From positions 67,952,216 to 68,016,215 of the forward strand of contig OX393553.1 in NCBI GenBank assembly GCA_947650365.1: DNA of 64,000 bases, written 5' to 3'. Shown here one piece after another: positions 36,721 to 58,015 of this stretch. The position numbers were made by a program, and so were the translations under genes. Position 1 is the stretch's first letter, and each line of letters starts with the position of its first letter. Origin of the DNA: Chamaelirium japonicum (taxonomy: Eukaryota; Streptophyta; Magnoliopsida; Liliales; Melanthiaceae). Below the pieces are notes generated by a model that saw only the letters and a program-made list of their open reading frames with translations, was not told the origin of the DNA and made no database searches.

Positions 36721-37235
36721 CCGACCCCCACTAGGAGAAAACCCCACCTACCACCTCGGGTGCTTTTGGGTCTACCCCGGGAGTCTCCCTATACAAACCC
36801 CCCAAAACCCAACCTGGGTTTTTGCAAAAATCTCCCAAGTCCTAAAAATTTTTGCTCAGAACCCCTTGTATCACTTTATGACAATAAACCTAGCTCAGGA
36901 TTTTTTACAAAAAAAAAACCCCTGCCAGGTTGCCACCCAGAATCTTTGACCAAACCCCCTTGCTCTTGATTTTTTGCACAGAATTGACCCGAATTTTTAC
37001 ATATAACCCCTTACCTAAGATTTTTTGCACAAAACCACACTTGGCCCTAACTTTTTGAACAGAACCCCCTACCTCTGACATTTTGCACAGAACCCGCCTG
37101 CCCCATGATTTTTTGGCACGAACCACCCCTGCTCCTAACGTTTTATACAAAACCCCCTGCCCCTGACTTTTTACACAAAACCCCCTATCCCTAATATTTT
37201 TTGACCAACGCCCCTCAGGTTTTTTAGCCTGAACC
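36720..37235 (+). repeat. Tandem array IV, degenerate units of about 36 bp
   Basis: Words of the form CCCCCTGCCCCTGACTTTTT and GCACAAAACC recur every 35-38 bp, with many substitutions. Confidence 0.75.
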
Positions 37236-37317
37236 GACTTGTGCGCAGCTATTTTTGTGACCCCAGTCAACCAGGTTACCACCTACCCAACTGGGAGGGG
37301 GTAACACACCAGTAGTC

Positions 37318-37855
37318 GATCCCACCCAACGGGTCGGCAGACGCACAACAGTCGGCCCCGGACAGGGGGTCGGTAGGCAGACGACGGTCGGCCCCTCGCA
37401 ACGGGTCGCAGACAGACGACGGTCGGCCCCGTGCAACGGGTCGACAGACAGACGACGGTCGGCCCCGCGCAACGGGTCGGCAGACAGACGATGGTGACCC
37501 CGCACAACGAGTCGGCAGACGCACAACAGTCGGCCCCGGACAGGGGGTCGACAGACAGATGATGGTCAGTCCCGGACAGGGGGTCGGCAGACAGATAGCA
37601 GTTGGCCCCGGACAGGGGGTCGGCAGACAGGCAGCTGTCAACCCCGGACAGGGGGTCGGCAGGCAGACAACAGTCGGCCCTGCGCAACGGGTCAGCAGAC
37701 AGACGATGGTCGGCCCCGCGCAATGGGTCGGCAGACGCACACTAGGCCGACCCCTGGCAGGGAGTCGGCGGGCCCAACGGTCAGCCTCTCGTAGCAAGTC
37801 GTCAGACAGATGACGACCAACCCCGGACAGAGGATCGGCAGACAAGCGACCGGTT
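37318..37855 (+). repeat. Tandem array III, about 40-bp units, roughly 13 copies
   Basis: Variants of CAGACAGACGACGGTCGGCC followed by CCGCGCAACGGGTCGG recur at about 37-42 bp. Two sub-types alternate in blocks: one has CGCAACGGG and the other GGACAGGGG. Confidence 0.9.
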
Positions 37856-37913
37856 TTGCACCAGAAAATCCCAACCAGCTAGGTTAACACCTATCTAGCT
37901 GGGAGGGGGTAAC

Positions 37914-38546
37914 TGTGGGTGTAAAATCTGGCTAACGCCCAATGGTGGGACCCACAGCCCCGCCTGGGGCCCACAAGTCCAACGCTGGGACCCGCAGCCC
38001 TGCCTAGGGCCCACGAGTCCAATGGTGGGACCCGCAGTCCTGCCTGGGGCCCACTTGTACTATCTGGGGTCTGGTAAATCCCCCCGAATATTTATCAAAC
38101 CCCGGATATTCCTGGAATATTCTCCAAATAAACTAAGCCCTTATAAATAGCAGACCCTGTAAATGATTCCAGATCCCAAATTCCAGACCAGAAACCCACT
38201 TTCTGTTTTCCAAGAGCTCCTTGAGCTTTCGGGTTTTCAGACTCCTTTTCCACCATCTGATTACTTGTAAGAAGCACTCCTCGGCCTGTCGAGAGTAGCT
38301 CTACTGTTTACTCAGAGATAGTGGATTCAAAGGTTGCGTCTTACCGCACGGAGACGTAGGCTTCGGCCGAACTTCGTCACCATATCCTGTGTCATCTATT
38401 TCTCTACCCTTCTACTCTACAGTTCTTGTGTGATAGCCCATCAAGTCACAAAACAGCGCTTCGAAGTGCGCCACATCCCGAAGGGTCAAACCTTCAATCG
38501 ACTGTTGGAGGAGGGTCACGTACGACGGCCGAAATCCTCCCCCGCA
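37914..38546 (+). repeat. 3' LTR of the gag-only gypsy element
   Basis: It is the direct-repeat partner of 30528-31159. The purine tract CTGGGAGGGGGTAAC lies directly before it. Confidence 0.93.
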
Positions 38547-38551
38547 CATGC

Positions 38552-38691
38552 TACCAATACTTGCTGACTGAAATCAGGGTGGAGCATTTCAAAATCCACC
38601 GTATCCGGTCTAGTCTCGCCAAAATAGGATCCTCCCTCTTATTAGACCAAGTGTAACTTCTACCTGACAATGGGAGGTCTATCAGGTCCTC
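38552..38691 (-). pseudogene. LINE endonuclease fragment beyond the gypsy insertion
   Basis: The minus-strand translation contains DLIDLPLSGRSYTWSNKRE and ARLDRI, a typical LINE endonuclease segment. It continues into the part at 30522 when the gypsy insertion and one CATGC copy are removed. Confidence 0.85.
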
Positions 38692-38702
38692 TCTCCCTTT
38701 GT

Positions 38703-39228
38703 ACCGTCGGATTGTTTTTCTTTAGACTAACAGTATCCCTAATTTTGATTCAACAAAGATATCAGTGGAATCAAAATCTAAGGGAATCAAAAATTAAGTT
38801 TTCTGTTTATGTACAAAGTGGGTGTTTCTTGATGGATTTCCAAAATAGGGTACCTTGAAATTTTGGGTTAAAAGTTAAAACCCCATCATGGTGGAAATCC
38901 CACCAAGGGATTGATTTGTTAGGGGGGCAATGTAGTGGGGGTTTAGGTACGAAAGTTTCGACCCTCTTTATCAGTCTCGTCGGTCTTCTTGCCTGAAATC
39001 TGCAACTCGCGCGCAAATCAAAATGATCCAAGAAAAGGATGTTAACCTAGCTACCGGTCAAGTAGCTGCGTGGATCTTCAAACCTACCCTTCTTCTAACT
39101 TCCAAGTAACCCTCAAGCCAACAGACCCAACTACTCCTTCATACCCTCTACCCTCCTCCTCTCTTACTACCCTCTCACCACTGCTTTCAATCCCTCTTAG
39201 CTTGCTCAGACCTCTGGTGGTGATCTCA
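38703..39228 (+). promoter_or_regulatory. Presumed promoter and 5' UTR of the Rab5 gene
   Basis: The 526 bp between the LINE TSD and the Rab5 ATG contain no transposon I recognise. The last 120 bp are rich in CT and lie where a leader is expected. No convincing TATA box was seen. Confidence 0.45.
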
Positions 39229-50890
<11,662 letters not shown>

Positions 50891-51290
50891 GTTACTCATT
50901 ATGATCTATACTAGTTTGGCTTTTCATATACGAAAGCATTATGTTATGTTTGACTCATATTTCATTAGTCAATGGATCAACCTGCAGTCTAAGCTTTATG
51001 TTATGTTTGACTCACAGCCTTGAAAAATTTTAAGTACACCTTGTTCTACTACTCCAAGGCTTGCACTCAGCACATCCAGCAACTGCGCTTTCTGTCGGGA
51101 TATCACCACCAAAGTTCCAGTATTTCGATGGAAATATCAACTCCAAGCAACACGTTTCCCACTTCATCGAGACATGCAACAACCCCGACACCTATGACGA
51201 TAAAATGGTGAAGCGGTTCGTTCGCACCCGCAAAGGGAATGTGTTCGACTGGTATGTGGGCCTTTTCCCAGGGTCTATCGATAGTTGGAA

Positions 51291-51788
51291 CTAGATAGAG
51301 CGGGAGTTCCTCACCCGCTTCTATAGTACACGGCGCATCATCAGTATGGTGGAGCTCACTGTCGTCAAACAAAGGAAAACTTAGTGATCGACTACGTCGA
51401 TCGTTGGAGGAATCTCGCCCTAAACTAGCAGGATCGCTTATCGGAGGACCCGACTATCGCAATGTGCACCCAATAGATGCACTGGGGCTTACTTTACATC
51501 CTCAAAGGGATCAAACCCCGATCCCTTTGAGGATATAAAGTAAGCCCCAGTGCATCTAGATAGAGCGGGAGTTCCTCACCCGCTTCTATAGTACACGGCG
51601 CATCATCAGTATGGTGGAGCTCACTGTCATCAAACAAAAGAAAACTTAGTGATCGACTATATCGATCGTTGGAGGAATCTCGCCCTAAACTAGCAGGATC
51701 GCTTATCGAAGGACCCGACTATCGAAATGTGCACCCAATAGATGCACTGAGGCTTACTTTACATCCTCAAATGGATCAAACCCCGATC
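51291..51788. repeat. 233-bp direct duplication with an inverted 37-bp bridge
   Basis: 51291-51523 and 51556-51788 are direct copies differing at few places. Between them lies a 32-base piece that is the reverse complement of the end of copy 1. This makes a hairpin with 37-bp arms (51476-51512 and 51520-51556, one mismatch) and a 7-bp loop. Confidence 0.88.
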
Positions 51789-51852
51789 TTTCAAAGGCTT
51801 ATGTAACATCCATCCCAAACACACAAGATTTTGTCCGTTTTGCCCATGCCTG

Positions 51853-51926
51853 CACGAGAACTTCCCAGGGAGGTCACCCATCCTGGTACTACTCTCGCCC
51901 GAGCACGCTTAACCACGGAGTTCTTA
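51853..51926 (-). promoter_or_regulatory. 5S rRNA-derived segment in Cassandra LTR a
   Basis: Minus strand: AGAACTCCGTGGTTAAGCGT, then GCTCGGGCGAGAGTAGTACC, then AGGATGGGTGACCTCC. These correspond to 5S box A, intermediate element and box C, the internal RNA polymerase III promoter. Not a 5S gene, because both rRNA ends are missing. Confidence 0.9.
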
Positions 51927-52264
51927 CGAAATCCGTAGTGGCGCACGGTTTTAAAACGCGTCTTCTATGTTTGGGAGGGGAAATTATATAAGTAGCTCAG
52001 GATCTTCTTCTCTCCAGGCGATGTGGGGCTAACTCATTGCATTGTACACCTCACCTCACCTCATCCATCGTGGCATTCCCGCCTCAGGAGTCTTGGCTCT
52101 TGGCTATTGGCCTATTGGATCTTGGTCGTCACAATCCACCCCCCTTAGGGCTACACGTCCTCTTGTAGGGTTAGACCCCCCCATAGCGAGGAGAACCGGC
52201 TCTGATACCATTTTGTAACATCCGTCCCAAACACACAAGATTTTGTCCGCTTTTCCCCTGCCTG

Positions 52265-52336
52265 CACGAGAACTTCCCAGGGAGGTCACCCATCCTGGTA
52301 CTACTCTCGCCCGAGCACGCTTAACCACGGAGTTCT
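52265..52336 (-). promoter_or_regulatory. 5S rRNA-derived segment in Cassandra LTR b
   Basis: Same arrangement as in LTR a, with box A and box C words intact. Confidence 0.9.
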
Positions 52337-52697
52337 TACGAAACCCGTAGTGGCGCACGGTTTTAAAACGCATCTTCTATGTTTGGGAGGGGAAATTATA
52401 TAAGTAGCTCAGGATCTCCTTCTCTCCAGGCGATGTGGGGCTAACTCATGGCGTTGTACACCTCACCTCACCTCACCTCACCTCACCTCATCCATCTTGG
52501 CATTTCTGCCTCAGGAGTCTTGGCTCTTGGCTATTGGCCTATTGGATCTTGGTCGTCACAATCCACCCCCCTTAGGGCTACACGTCCTCGTGTAGGGTTA
52601 GACCCCCCCCCCCCCATAGCGAGGAGAACCGGCTCTGATACCATTTTGTAACATCCGTCCCAAACACACAAGATTTTGTCCGCTTTGCCCGTGCCTG

Positions 52698-52770
52698 CAC
52701 GAGAAATTTCCAGGGAGGTCACCCATCCTGGTACTACTCTCGCCCGAGCACGCTTAACTACGGAGTTCTT
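52698..52770 (-). promoter_or_regulatory. 5S rRNA-derived segment in Cassandra LTR c
   Basis: Same arrangement; differs by GAAATTTCC for GAACTTCCC and CTACGG for CCACGG on the plus strand. Confidence 0.9.
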
Positions 52771-53990
52771 ACGAAATCCGTAGTGGCGCACGGTTTTAAA
52801 ACGCGTCTTCTATGTTCGGGAGGGGAAATTATATAAGTTGCTCAGGATCTCCTTCTCTCCAGGTGACTTGGGGCTAACTCATGGCGTTGTACACCTCACC
52901 TCACCTCACCTCATCCATCTTGGCATTCCCGCCTCAGGAGTCTTGGCTCTTGGCTATTAGCCTATTGGATCTTGGTCGTCACAGCTTAGCTATGCAGGCT
53001 CATGACATGGAGCTTAAACTAACCTCCCATTAAGATCCAAAGAGCAAAGACTTCCTGAAGATAGAGAAGTCGGTGACCTCAGAAAACAAAGAAAGCCAAC
53101 ATCGTCAGCATCGCTTTATCTTCCAAGCCGCTAAAGATAAGTGGCAAGTCAGACAAAGACAAGGCTATCCCAAGCGCCACCACAGCAAAGAACATCGAGG
53201 ATGACCTTGGAGGAGCTTGAAGCTAAAAATAATCCCTTCTCAGATTCCCAAGTTTACTCCATGTTTGATGAGCTCCTACTAGAAAAGCTGATTGAACTTC
53301 CTCCACCAAAGAGGCCAAAGCAAGTGGACCGGGTTGACGACCCGTGATTTTGCAAATACCATCAGGTACTCAGGCACCCTATTGAGAGGTTTTTCGTCTA
53401 CAAAGAGGAGGTGATATCTCTCTCCAGACTGGGGAAGATCAAGATCGACTCCAATGATGTCACGATAGCAAACATGATGTCAGTCACCTTCGGCTCCTTC
53501 CTGCCAGTTCCAGTGTCCTTATCTCAAACTCCAGCAAAATTATGCATCATCCAGCAAGAGTCAATACTGAAGCCAACTCTGTGACAAGAACAAATGGATC
53601 CAAGGAAAAAGCAATGCCATGTAACCCCGTTGCCTAGAATTGAAGAATCATCACTATGGAGGCAGTCAACTTCTCAGCAGGCATTATCCTCACCCGGCGG
53701 CATTCTCCATCCCAGAGGTAGCTACTACTCCAGCAAGCGCTGCGTCCATCAAAGAACATTTCATCCCAGCAAGAACTCAAGGAGAGACACGAGTAAGGAG
53801 ACCCTAAAGTTGGCCTACTAGATAAGCCAACTATCGGGGAAGTTCAACTTCTACATCCTCTACTCCATGCATCTTCTCTTCCGATCGAAGAAATCAACCC
53901 AACTGGTTGGTGTCCAGAAGATGAACCAAAAGAACTCCCTGAGAGGCAAGTCCTCCCTCACAGTGAAGAGGTCCCCATCATGGCCTCGGC

Positions 53991-54550
53991 TAAGGGTGTG
54001 CATCGGTTCGAAACCGACCTATTTAGGCAAAACCCAAACCGATCCAACCTTTATCGGTTTTGAGGATTTTCAATCCGATCCAAACCGAACTAAAATTGGA
54101 ATCCAATCCAATTAAAGTAGGTTTGGATTGAATTGGATTGGATGGTCAGTTTAGGCTTTGGACCATGTTCTTTTTGGGCTCTCCCCTCCCCCGCTTCTAT
54201 TAGGACCTAGTTCAAACTTAAAAAATAATAATTGGTACCAAATCATTAGGCCTAAATAAGATTTTTAACTGATTTTGAGTCATCCTACATTATTGCAATG
54301 GTTGTTGATCGCAAGGGTATATGAGAACATATGGTATATTTAGTAAAATTTTGTATGTATATACATATGTCGGTTCGGTTCGGTTTAGGTCGGTTTTGAA
54401 TTTATAGCTCTGTCAACCGATCCAAGCATGTCGGTTTTTTAAAACCCAATCCGATCCGAACCATTGAGTGTGTTGAATCCGATCAAAATTGATCGGTTTG
54501 GTTTGGTTTGGTCGGTTTAATCGGTTTGGTTTTGATCCTGCACACCCCTA
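53991..54550. mobile_element. hAT MITE of a second family (CGGTTTGG-rich), 560 bp
   Basis: TIRs TAAGGGTGTGCA and TAGGGGTGTGCA. Perfect 8-bp TSD GCCTCGGC (53983-53990, 54551-54558). The interior is rich in CGGTTCGGTT/AACCGATCC words. It interrupts the gag remnant. Confidence 0.92.
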
Positions 54551-54686
54551 GCCTCGGCCCTTCCTTCTAAGGAAGTGGACCTCGTTGATGAAGAAGGTTG
54601 GACCATGGTGACACGAAGAAGAAAGCCACGCCGATCAAACTACATCACCGCTCCTATAGGCCACTATAAGTCATGGCTCATATGCT

Positions 54687-56270
54687 TGTGGTCGCGGAAA
54701 AAGATTCGGGTCGTCTCTATTGCGGATCACACGAGATTACAGAGTTTTTTTGATCAGGAGATTGTGGGAGAGATCCTCTGGAGGGTCCCTTTGATCCGCG
54801 TCTCCACGTGGTATTCGTGCGAGAGCTCTGAAGGGGTTGCCCGGGACAGAGGTCTTTACAGGGTGAGGGTTTTTGAGAGGCTAAGGAGTATCCGCCTTTG
54901 TTTTTGTCCCGTCCGTGCTTCGTGCTTTCTCGGCTAGGGAGGCTTTAGGTTTCGTTCCTTGGTCTTCGTGTCTTCCTCGATCCTTGCTTGACCTCGGTGT
55001 CCTTGATCGTCGGTTCGCGGCGTCGATCGTGCTTTTGGCGTCGGCTTTGGCTTTAGCTTTTGGCTTTAGCGTAGCTTTGGCGTGGCTCTGGCGTTTGCTT
55101 TGCTTTGGCGCTTGCGCTTGAACGTAGGCGGGTAGAGGCTTGCGATGCTTTAGTTCTTGCGGACTTCGCGTCGTATCGGCTAGAACGTGCGGTGCTTTGC
55201 TCGTGACCGTCGTAGTTGCTTGGCTTTGGCACGTGCGTTGCTTTAGCGCGGGCTTTACCGGTGCGTTGGCTTTGGCTTCTTGCGTGGGCTTTGGCTTTAG
55301 CTTCGACTCGATCTTCTTCTCGAACAGCGATGGCTACTTCTTCGGGGCTTCTTTATTCTTCCGGCTTCCTCGACGGTTGTGGCGTCGGCTTGGCTTTTCG
55401 GCAGGGGTAGCACCGATCCTCGTGCGACGGTTGTAGCGTCGGCTTTTGTTGACGAAGACGGCGGGTGTAGCACCGTTCCCCGTGCGACGGTTGTAGCGTC
55501 GACTTTTGTTGATGAAGACGGCGGGGGTAGCACCGATCCCCATGCGACGGTTGTAGCGTCGATTTTTTTGTTGACGAAGACGGCAGGGGTAGCACCGGCT
55601 TCAGGCTTTCTTCTCCCGGCTTTCTTCTTCGTGCGAGGAATCGATGCCTTTGTTGAAGACGACGGGTATTGTCGGCTTCGATCTTCTTCTCCGGCCTTTG
55701 CTTGTGGCGTCTTCGGAGCTGATGAAGATTGTTGGAGCAATCGGGTGATGACGACTCCGGTCTTCTTCTCCATGCTTTCTTCTTCGTGCGAGGAGTCGAA
55801 GCTTTGATCTTCGAGTGCAAGGTCTTCACGTTGATGAGGACTTGAAGGGCCAAGGACTCCCGTAGGATATGCTTGCCGTGCCTCGTGAAGCCTTCGGTCT
55901 TCAAGCGTTGGAGCTTCTTCGTAGCGCTCTTTCGTCTTCAGCTTTTCGGACCCTTTGTGCCTTCCCCCACCCCCTCTATTTATAGGCAAAGGTGGGTGGT
56001 TGGGGGAGATATTGCTGAAATCTTTTTGTTTCATCCAATATCTCCCCCCATAACCATCAAGATATTGTTCCTTGATTCGGGGAAACAAACTCGATCCCCT
56101 CCCTTTTAGTTGGGGTGGTTACGGGCTAGATGTGACTCGATCTTTTAAAGATTGAGTTGTTATTCTTGTTGCACTTTTGGATCGGATGGCGACACAACGT
56201 CATCTTATCCGTTGGATTGAGGGATCGTCGCGGATCTATGGCTACGTAGACGTCCACGCCACCTCCCCCC
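54687..56270 (-). repeat. Putative 3' LTR of the Tat element
   Basis: On the minus strand the LTR would end ...CCGCGACCACA at 54687, where the gag remnant's similarity stops. It contains GCCTATAAATAGAGG (plus strand 55975-55990) as promoter box. The purine-rich stretch GCGGGGGGAGG near 56265-56275 would be the PPT. Boundaries are inferred. The long minus-strand frame at 55297-56088 lies in it and has no domain. Confidence 0.5.
55399..55600. repeat. 60-bp tandem repeat, about 3.4 copies, in the putative LTR
   Basis: The unit GGTAGCACCGATCC, GTGCGACGGTTGTAGCGTCG, TTGTTGACGAAGACGG recurs at a 60-63 bp period. Upstream (54990-55310) is a looser CTTTGGC/GCTTTGG-rich tract. Confidence 0.9.
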
Positions 56271-56287
56271 GCATCGAGGCGGTTTTG

Positions 56288-56372
56288 ATTTCTTTTTCCT
56301 TTCTTTTCTTTTTCTTTTCTTTTCTTTTTCTTTTCTTTTTCTTTTTCTTTTTCTTTTCTTTTCTTTTTCTTT
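56288..56372. repeat. (CTTTT)n polypyrimidine tract
   Basis: About 85 bp of CTTTT/TTTTC repeats, a polypurine run on the minus strand. Confidence 0.9.
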
Positions 56373-57024
56373 TAGGGCCAGCCCCACCTCTCCATGAGGA
56401 GGGGGGCACGGTTTTCTAGAAGGGGGGCCGGTGGGCCCCCCTCCCTCTTTGTGTTCGAGTCACGGGTCTGGTGGGACCCGTTTGCTTCTAGTTGGACCAT
56501 GGCGCGCGGGTTGAGTTTGCACGTGGGCTGAGTGCGCATGCGGGCCGTCTGTGTGCGGGCCCAATTTCGCATGTGGGCCGTTGTGTATGGGCCAAGTTGC
56601 GCGTGTGGGCCGTTGCGTGCGGGCCCAAGTGCGTATGCGGGCCGTTCGTGTGCGGGCCCAAGTGCGTATGCGGGCCGTTCGTGTGCGGGCCCAATTTTGC
56701 ATGGGCAAGTTGGGTTCGACCCGAAGGTCATCGAGTGCGAGCCCATTTTTTCGTGTACAAATCGGGTTCGACCTGAAGGCCGTTGGGTGCGGGCCTTTTT
56801 TTCGTGTAAAAATCGGGTTCGGCCCGTGGGCTAATTTCGATGCCCACAAGTGCCCCCTCAAGTTCGAGCGCGCCCGCGGGAAACGCATAGCGGTTGGACT
56901 TGAGTCGCGTATTCGTGTGGGATTAGGTCTTTAAAAGGACCCCTGTTTTTCGTTTCTCTTCATTATCAGCGATTCCCGGCGGCTTGGAGTCGAGAGCTCT
57001 GCTAGGGTTTATTGCTTCGCAACG
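56373..57024 (+). promoter_or_regulatory. Presumed promoter and leader of the antisense gene
   Basis: It contains a tandem repeat of about 36 bp (56523-56712; TGCGTATGCGGGCCGTTCGT units), a TTTAAAAGG TATA-like box at 56930-56938 and a leader with GCTAGGGTTTATTGC before the first ATG at 57025. Confidence 0.5.
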
Positions 57025-57117
57025 ATGCCGAGGAGGATGAAGATGGTGACGCCATGGGGTTCGCGGAGGAGGGAAGACCGCCAGCCCGTGGACGGCGGAG
57101 GGTCACAAGCGAGGCGC

Positions 57118-57700
57118 GTTTTCTTCCTCCTCCTTCTTCTTCTTCTTCTTCTTCTTCTTCTTCTTCTTCTTCTTCGCATGGTGCGGGAGGGCGCAGGCCG
57201 GAGGAGAGGCTGCGAGGTGCGGAGGCGAGCTCGGCCGGGGGCTGCGATACGCGGCCGGCGCGTGGGCTGGAGACGGGGTGCGGAGCACGGGGCCGGGTTC
57301 GCGGGGCGCGGCGGGCGCAGCGGGCGCAGCCGGGGCTGCGGGCTGGAGCGGCAGGGCGCGGGGGCCGGAGCGGCACGCTGCGCGGGGGCCGGAGGTGCGG
57401 GCGCAGGGCGGCAGGGCGCGGGGGCCGGAGCCGGTCGGTGCAACAGCGGCACGGGCGGGCGCGTGGGCTGGAGGTGCGGGCGCAGGGCGGCAGGGCGCGG
57501 GGGCCGGAGCAGGGCTCGGCCGGAGGCGCGGGCGCAGGGCGGCAGGGCGCGGGGGCCGGAGCCGGGCTCGGCCGGAGGCGCGGGTGCAGGGCGGCATGGC
57601 GCGGGGGCCGGAGCCGGGCTCGGCCGGAGGCGCGGGCGCAGGGCGGCATGGCGCGGGGGCCGGAGCCGGTCGGTGCAACAGCGGCACGGGCGGGCGTGGG
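57118..57700. repeat. CTT tract followed by about 53-bp GC-rich tandem repeats
   Basis: A CTT run (57122-57176) is followed by units of GGGCGCAGGGCGGCAGGGCG, CGGGGGCCGGAGCCGGGC, TCGGCCGGAGGC. All frames on both strands remain open here because stop codons are rare in such GC-rich repeats, so protein predictions are unreliable. Confidence 0.85.
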
Positions 57701-58015
57701 CGGGCGCGTGGGCTGGAGGCGGGGTGCGGCGCGGCCGGTGTTTGGTCGGGGACGACGCACCCCCCCCCCCTGCATGTTTAATAGAAGAGATAGAGAGGGG
57801 GGGTCGTGGCTTTTTGCTATGACCCCCCTCTACTTTCTTTATTCGCTCAAGGCCCCCCCTGCTAGTTTTATCAGGAGAGAGGAGAGAGAGTCGTGGCTTT
57901 TTTGTTGTGACCCCCCTCTATTTTTCTTTATTTGCTCAAGGCCCCCCCCCCCTGATTTCTTCGTTTCTGTATTCGGAATCTATCTGACCTGGGTTTTGTC
58001 TTCTTTCTTTTTCAG

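Larger units (their letters stand above)
30528..38546 (+). mobile_element. Gag-only Ty3-gypsy element (TR-GAG type), 8.0 kb
   Basis: The LTRs (30528-31159 and 37914-38546) are 632-633 bp. A perfect 5-bp TSD CATGC lies at 30523-30527 and 38547-38551. The leader after the 5' LTR (TTTGGCACCGTCTGTGGG) is typical of Tat/Athila-like gypsy elements. The only protein is a gag at 31279-32865. No protease, RT, RNase H or integrase is present. The remaining 5 kb is four tandem arrays and C-rich or GA-rich sequence. This matches the published TR-GAG class of non-autonomous elements. By eye I count roughly 18 differences between the LTRs, mostly transitions, so the insertion is moderately recent and younger than the LINE. 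Confidence 0.92.
27322..38691 (-). mobile_element. 5'-truncated L1-type LINE, split by a gypsy insertion
   Basis: The LINE is bordered by an 11-bp TSD, TCTCCCTTTGT (27311-27321 and 38692-38702). A T-rich tract (27322-27341) next to the left TSD is the poly(A) tail of a minus-strand element. Removing the gypsy element at 30528-38546 leaves about 3.35 kb. It starts within the endonuclease domain and runs through reverse transcriptase to the C-terminal zinc-knuckle region and the tail. The class is plant L1-like, judged from the endonuclease and zf-RVT arrangement. It cannot be autonomous, because the 5' UTR, ORF1 and most of the endonuclease are missing. Confidence 0.9.
51802..52983 (-). mobile_element. 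Cassandra (5S-carrying TRIM) in a three-LTR tandem array
   Basis: Three LTRs (51802-52133, 52214-52560, 52647-52983) alternate with two interiors of about 80 bp (52134-52213, 52561-52646). On the minus strand each interior has PBS TGGTATCAGAGC three bases after the LTR and ends with purine tract CTAAGGGGGGTGGAT. A perfect TSD GCTTA borders the array (51797-51801, 52984-52988), so one insertion was later expanded, most simply by unequal LTR-LTR recombination. Each LTR contains about 70 bp matching 5S rRNA in the sense of the element, including AAGCGTGCTCGGGCGAGAG and GGATGGGTGACCTCC. That is the diagnostic feature of Cassandra. Confidence 0.93.
51061..54686 (+). pseudogene. Decayed Ty3-gypsy gag-pol start, split by Cassandra and a hAT MITE
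   Basis: In order: [61 protein letters not shown] (51100-51340); a duplicated and rearranged piece (51291-51788); then, after the Cassandra insertion, AMQAHDMELKLTS (about 52990), FSDSQVYSMFDELLLEKLIE, PPPKRPKQVDRVDDP, FCKYH and HPIERFFVYKEEVI (53200-53420). After the hAT MITE comes DEEGWTMVTRRRKPRR (54580-54630). Stops such as TAG at 51292-51294 and frame changes make it non-functional. It is a plant gypsy gag family common in many genomes. Confidence 0.85.

Noticed and set aside
33760-37855. CRISPR-like regularly spaced repeats
   Set aside because: The units are contiguous tandem repeats without unique spacers, in a plant LTR element.
51853-52770. Three 5S rRNA genes in tandem
   Set aside because: Each match is only about 70 bp, lacks both rRNA ends and lies within an LTR with PBS and TSD. 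It is Cassandra.
54575-54937. 120-codon frame beginning with gag-like sequence
   Set aside because: Only the first part (DEEGWTMVTRRRKPRR) is gag-like. The rest runs by chance into the neighbouring LTR.
55297-56088. 263-codon minus-strand frame with Ala-Thr-Thr-Val repeats
   Set aside because: It lies in the putative LTR, is largely a 60-bp tandem repeat, and crosses the TATA box region.
57002-57775. 257-codon Pro/Ala/Arg-rich minus-strand frame
   Set aside because: Artefact of the GC-rich array; all six frames are open across it.
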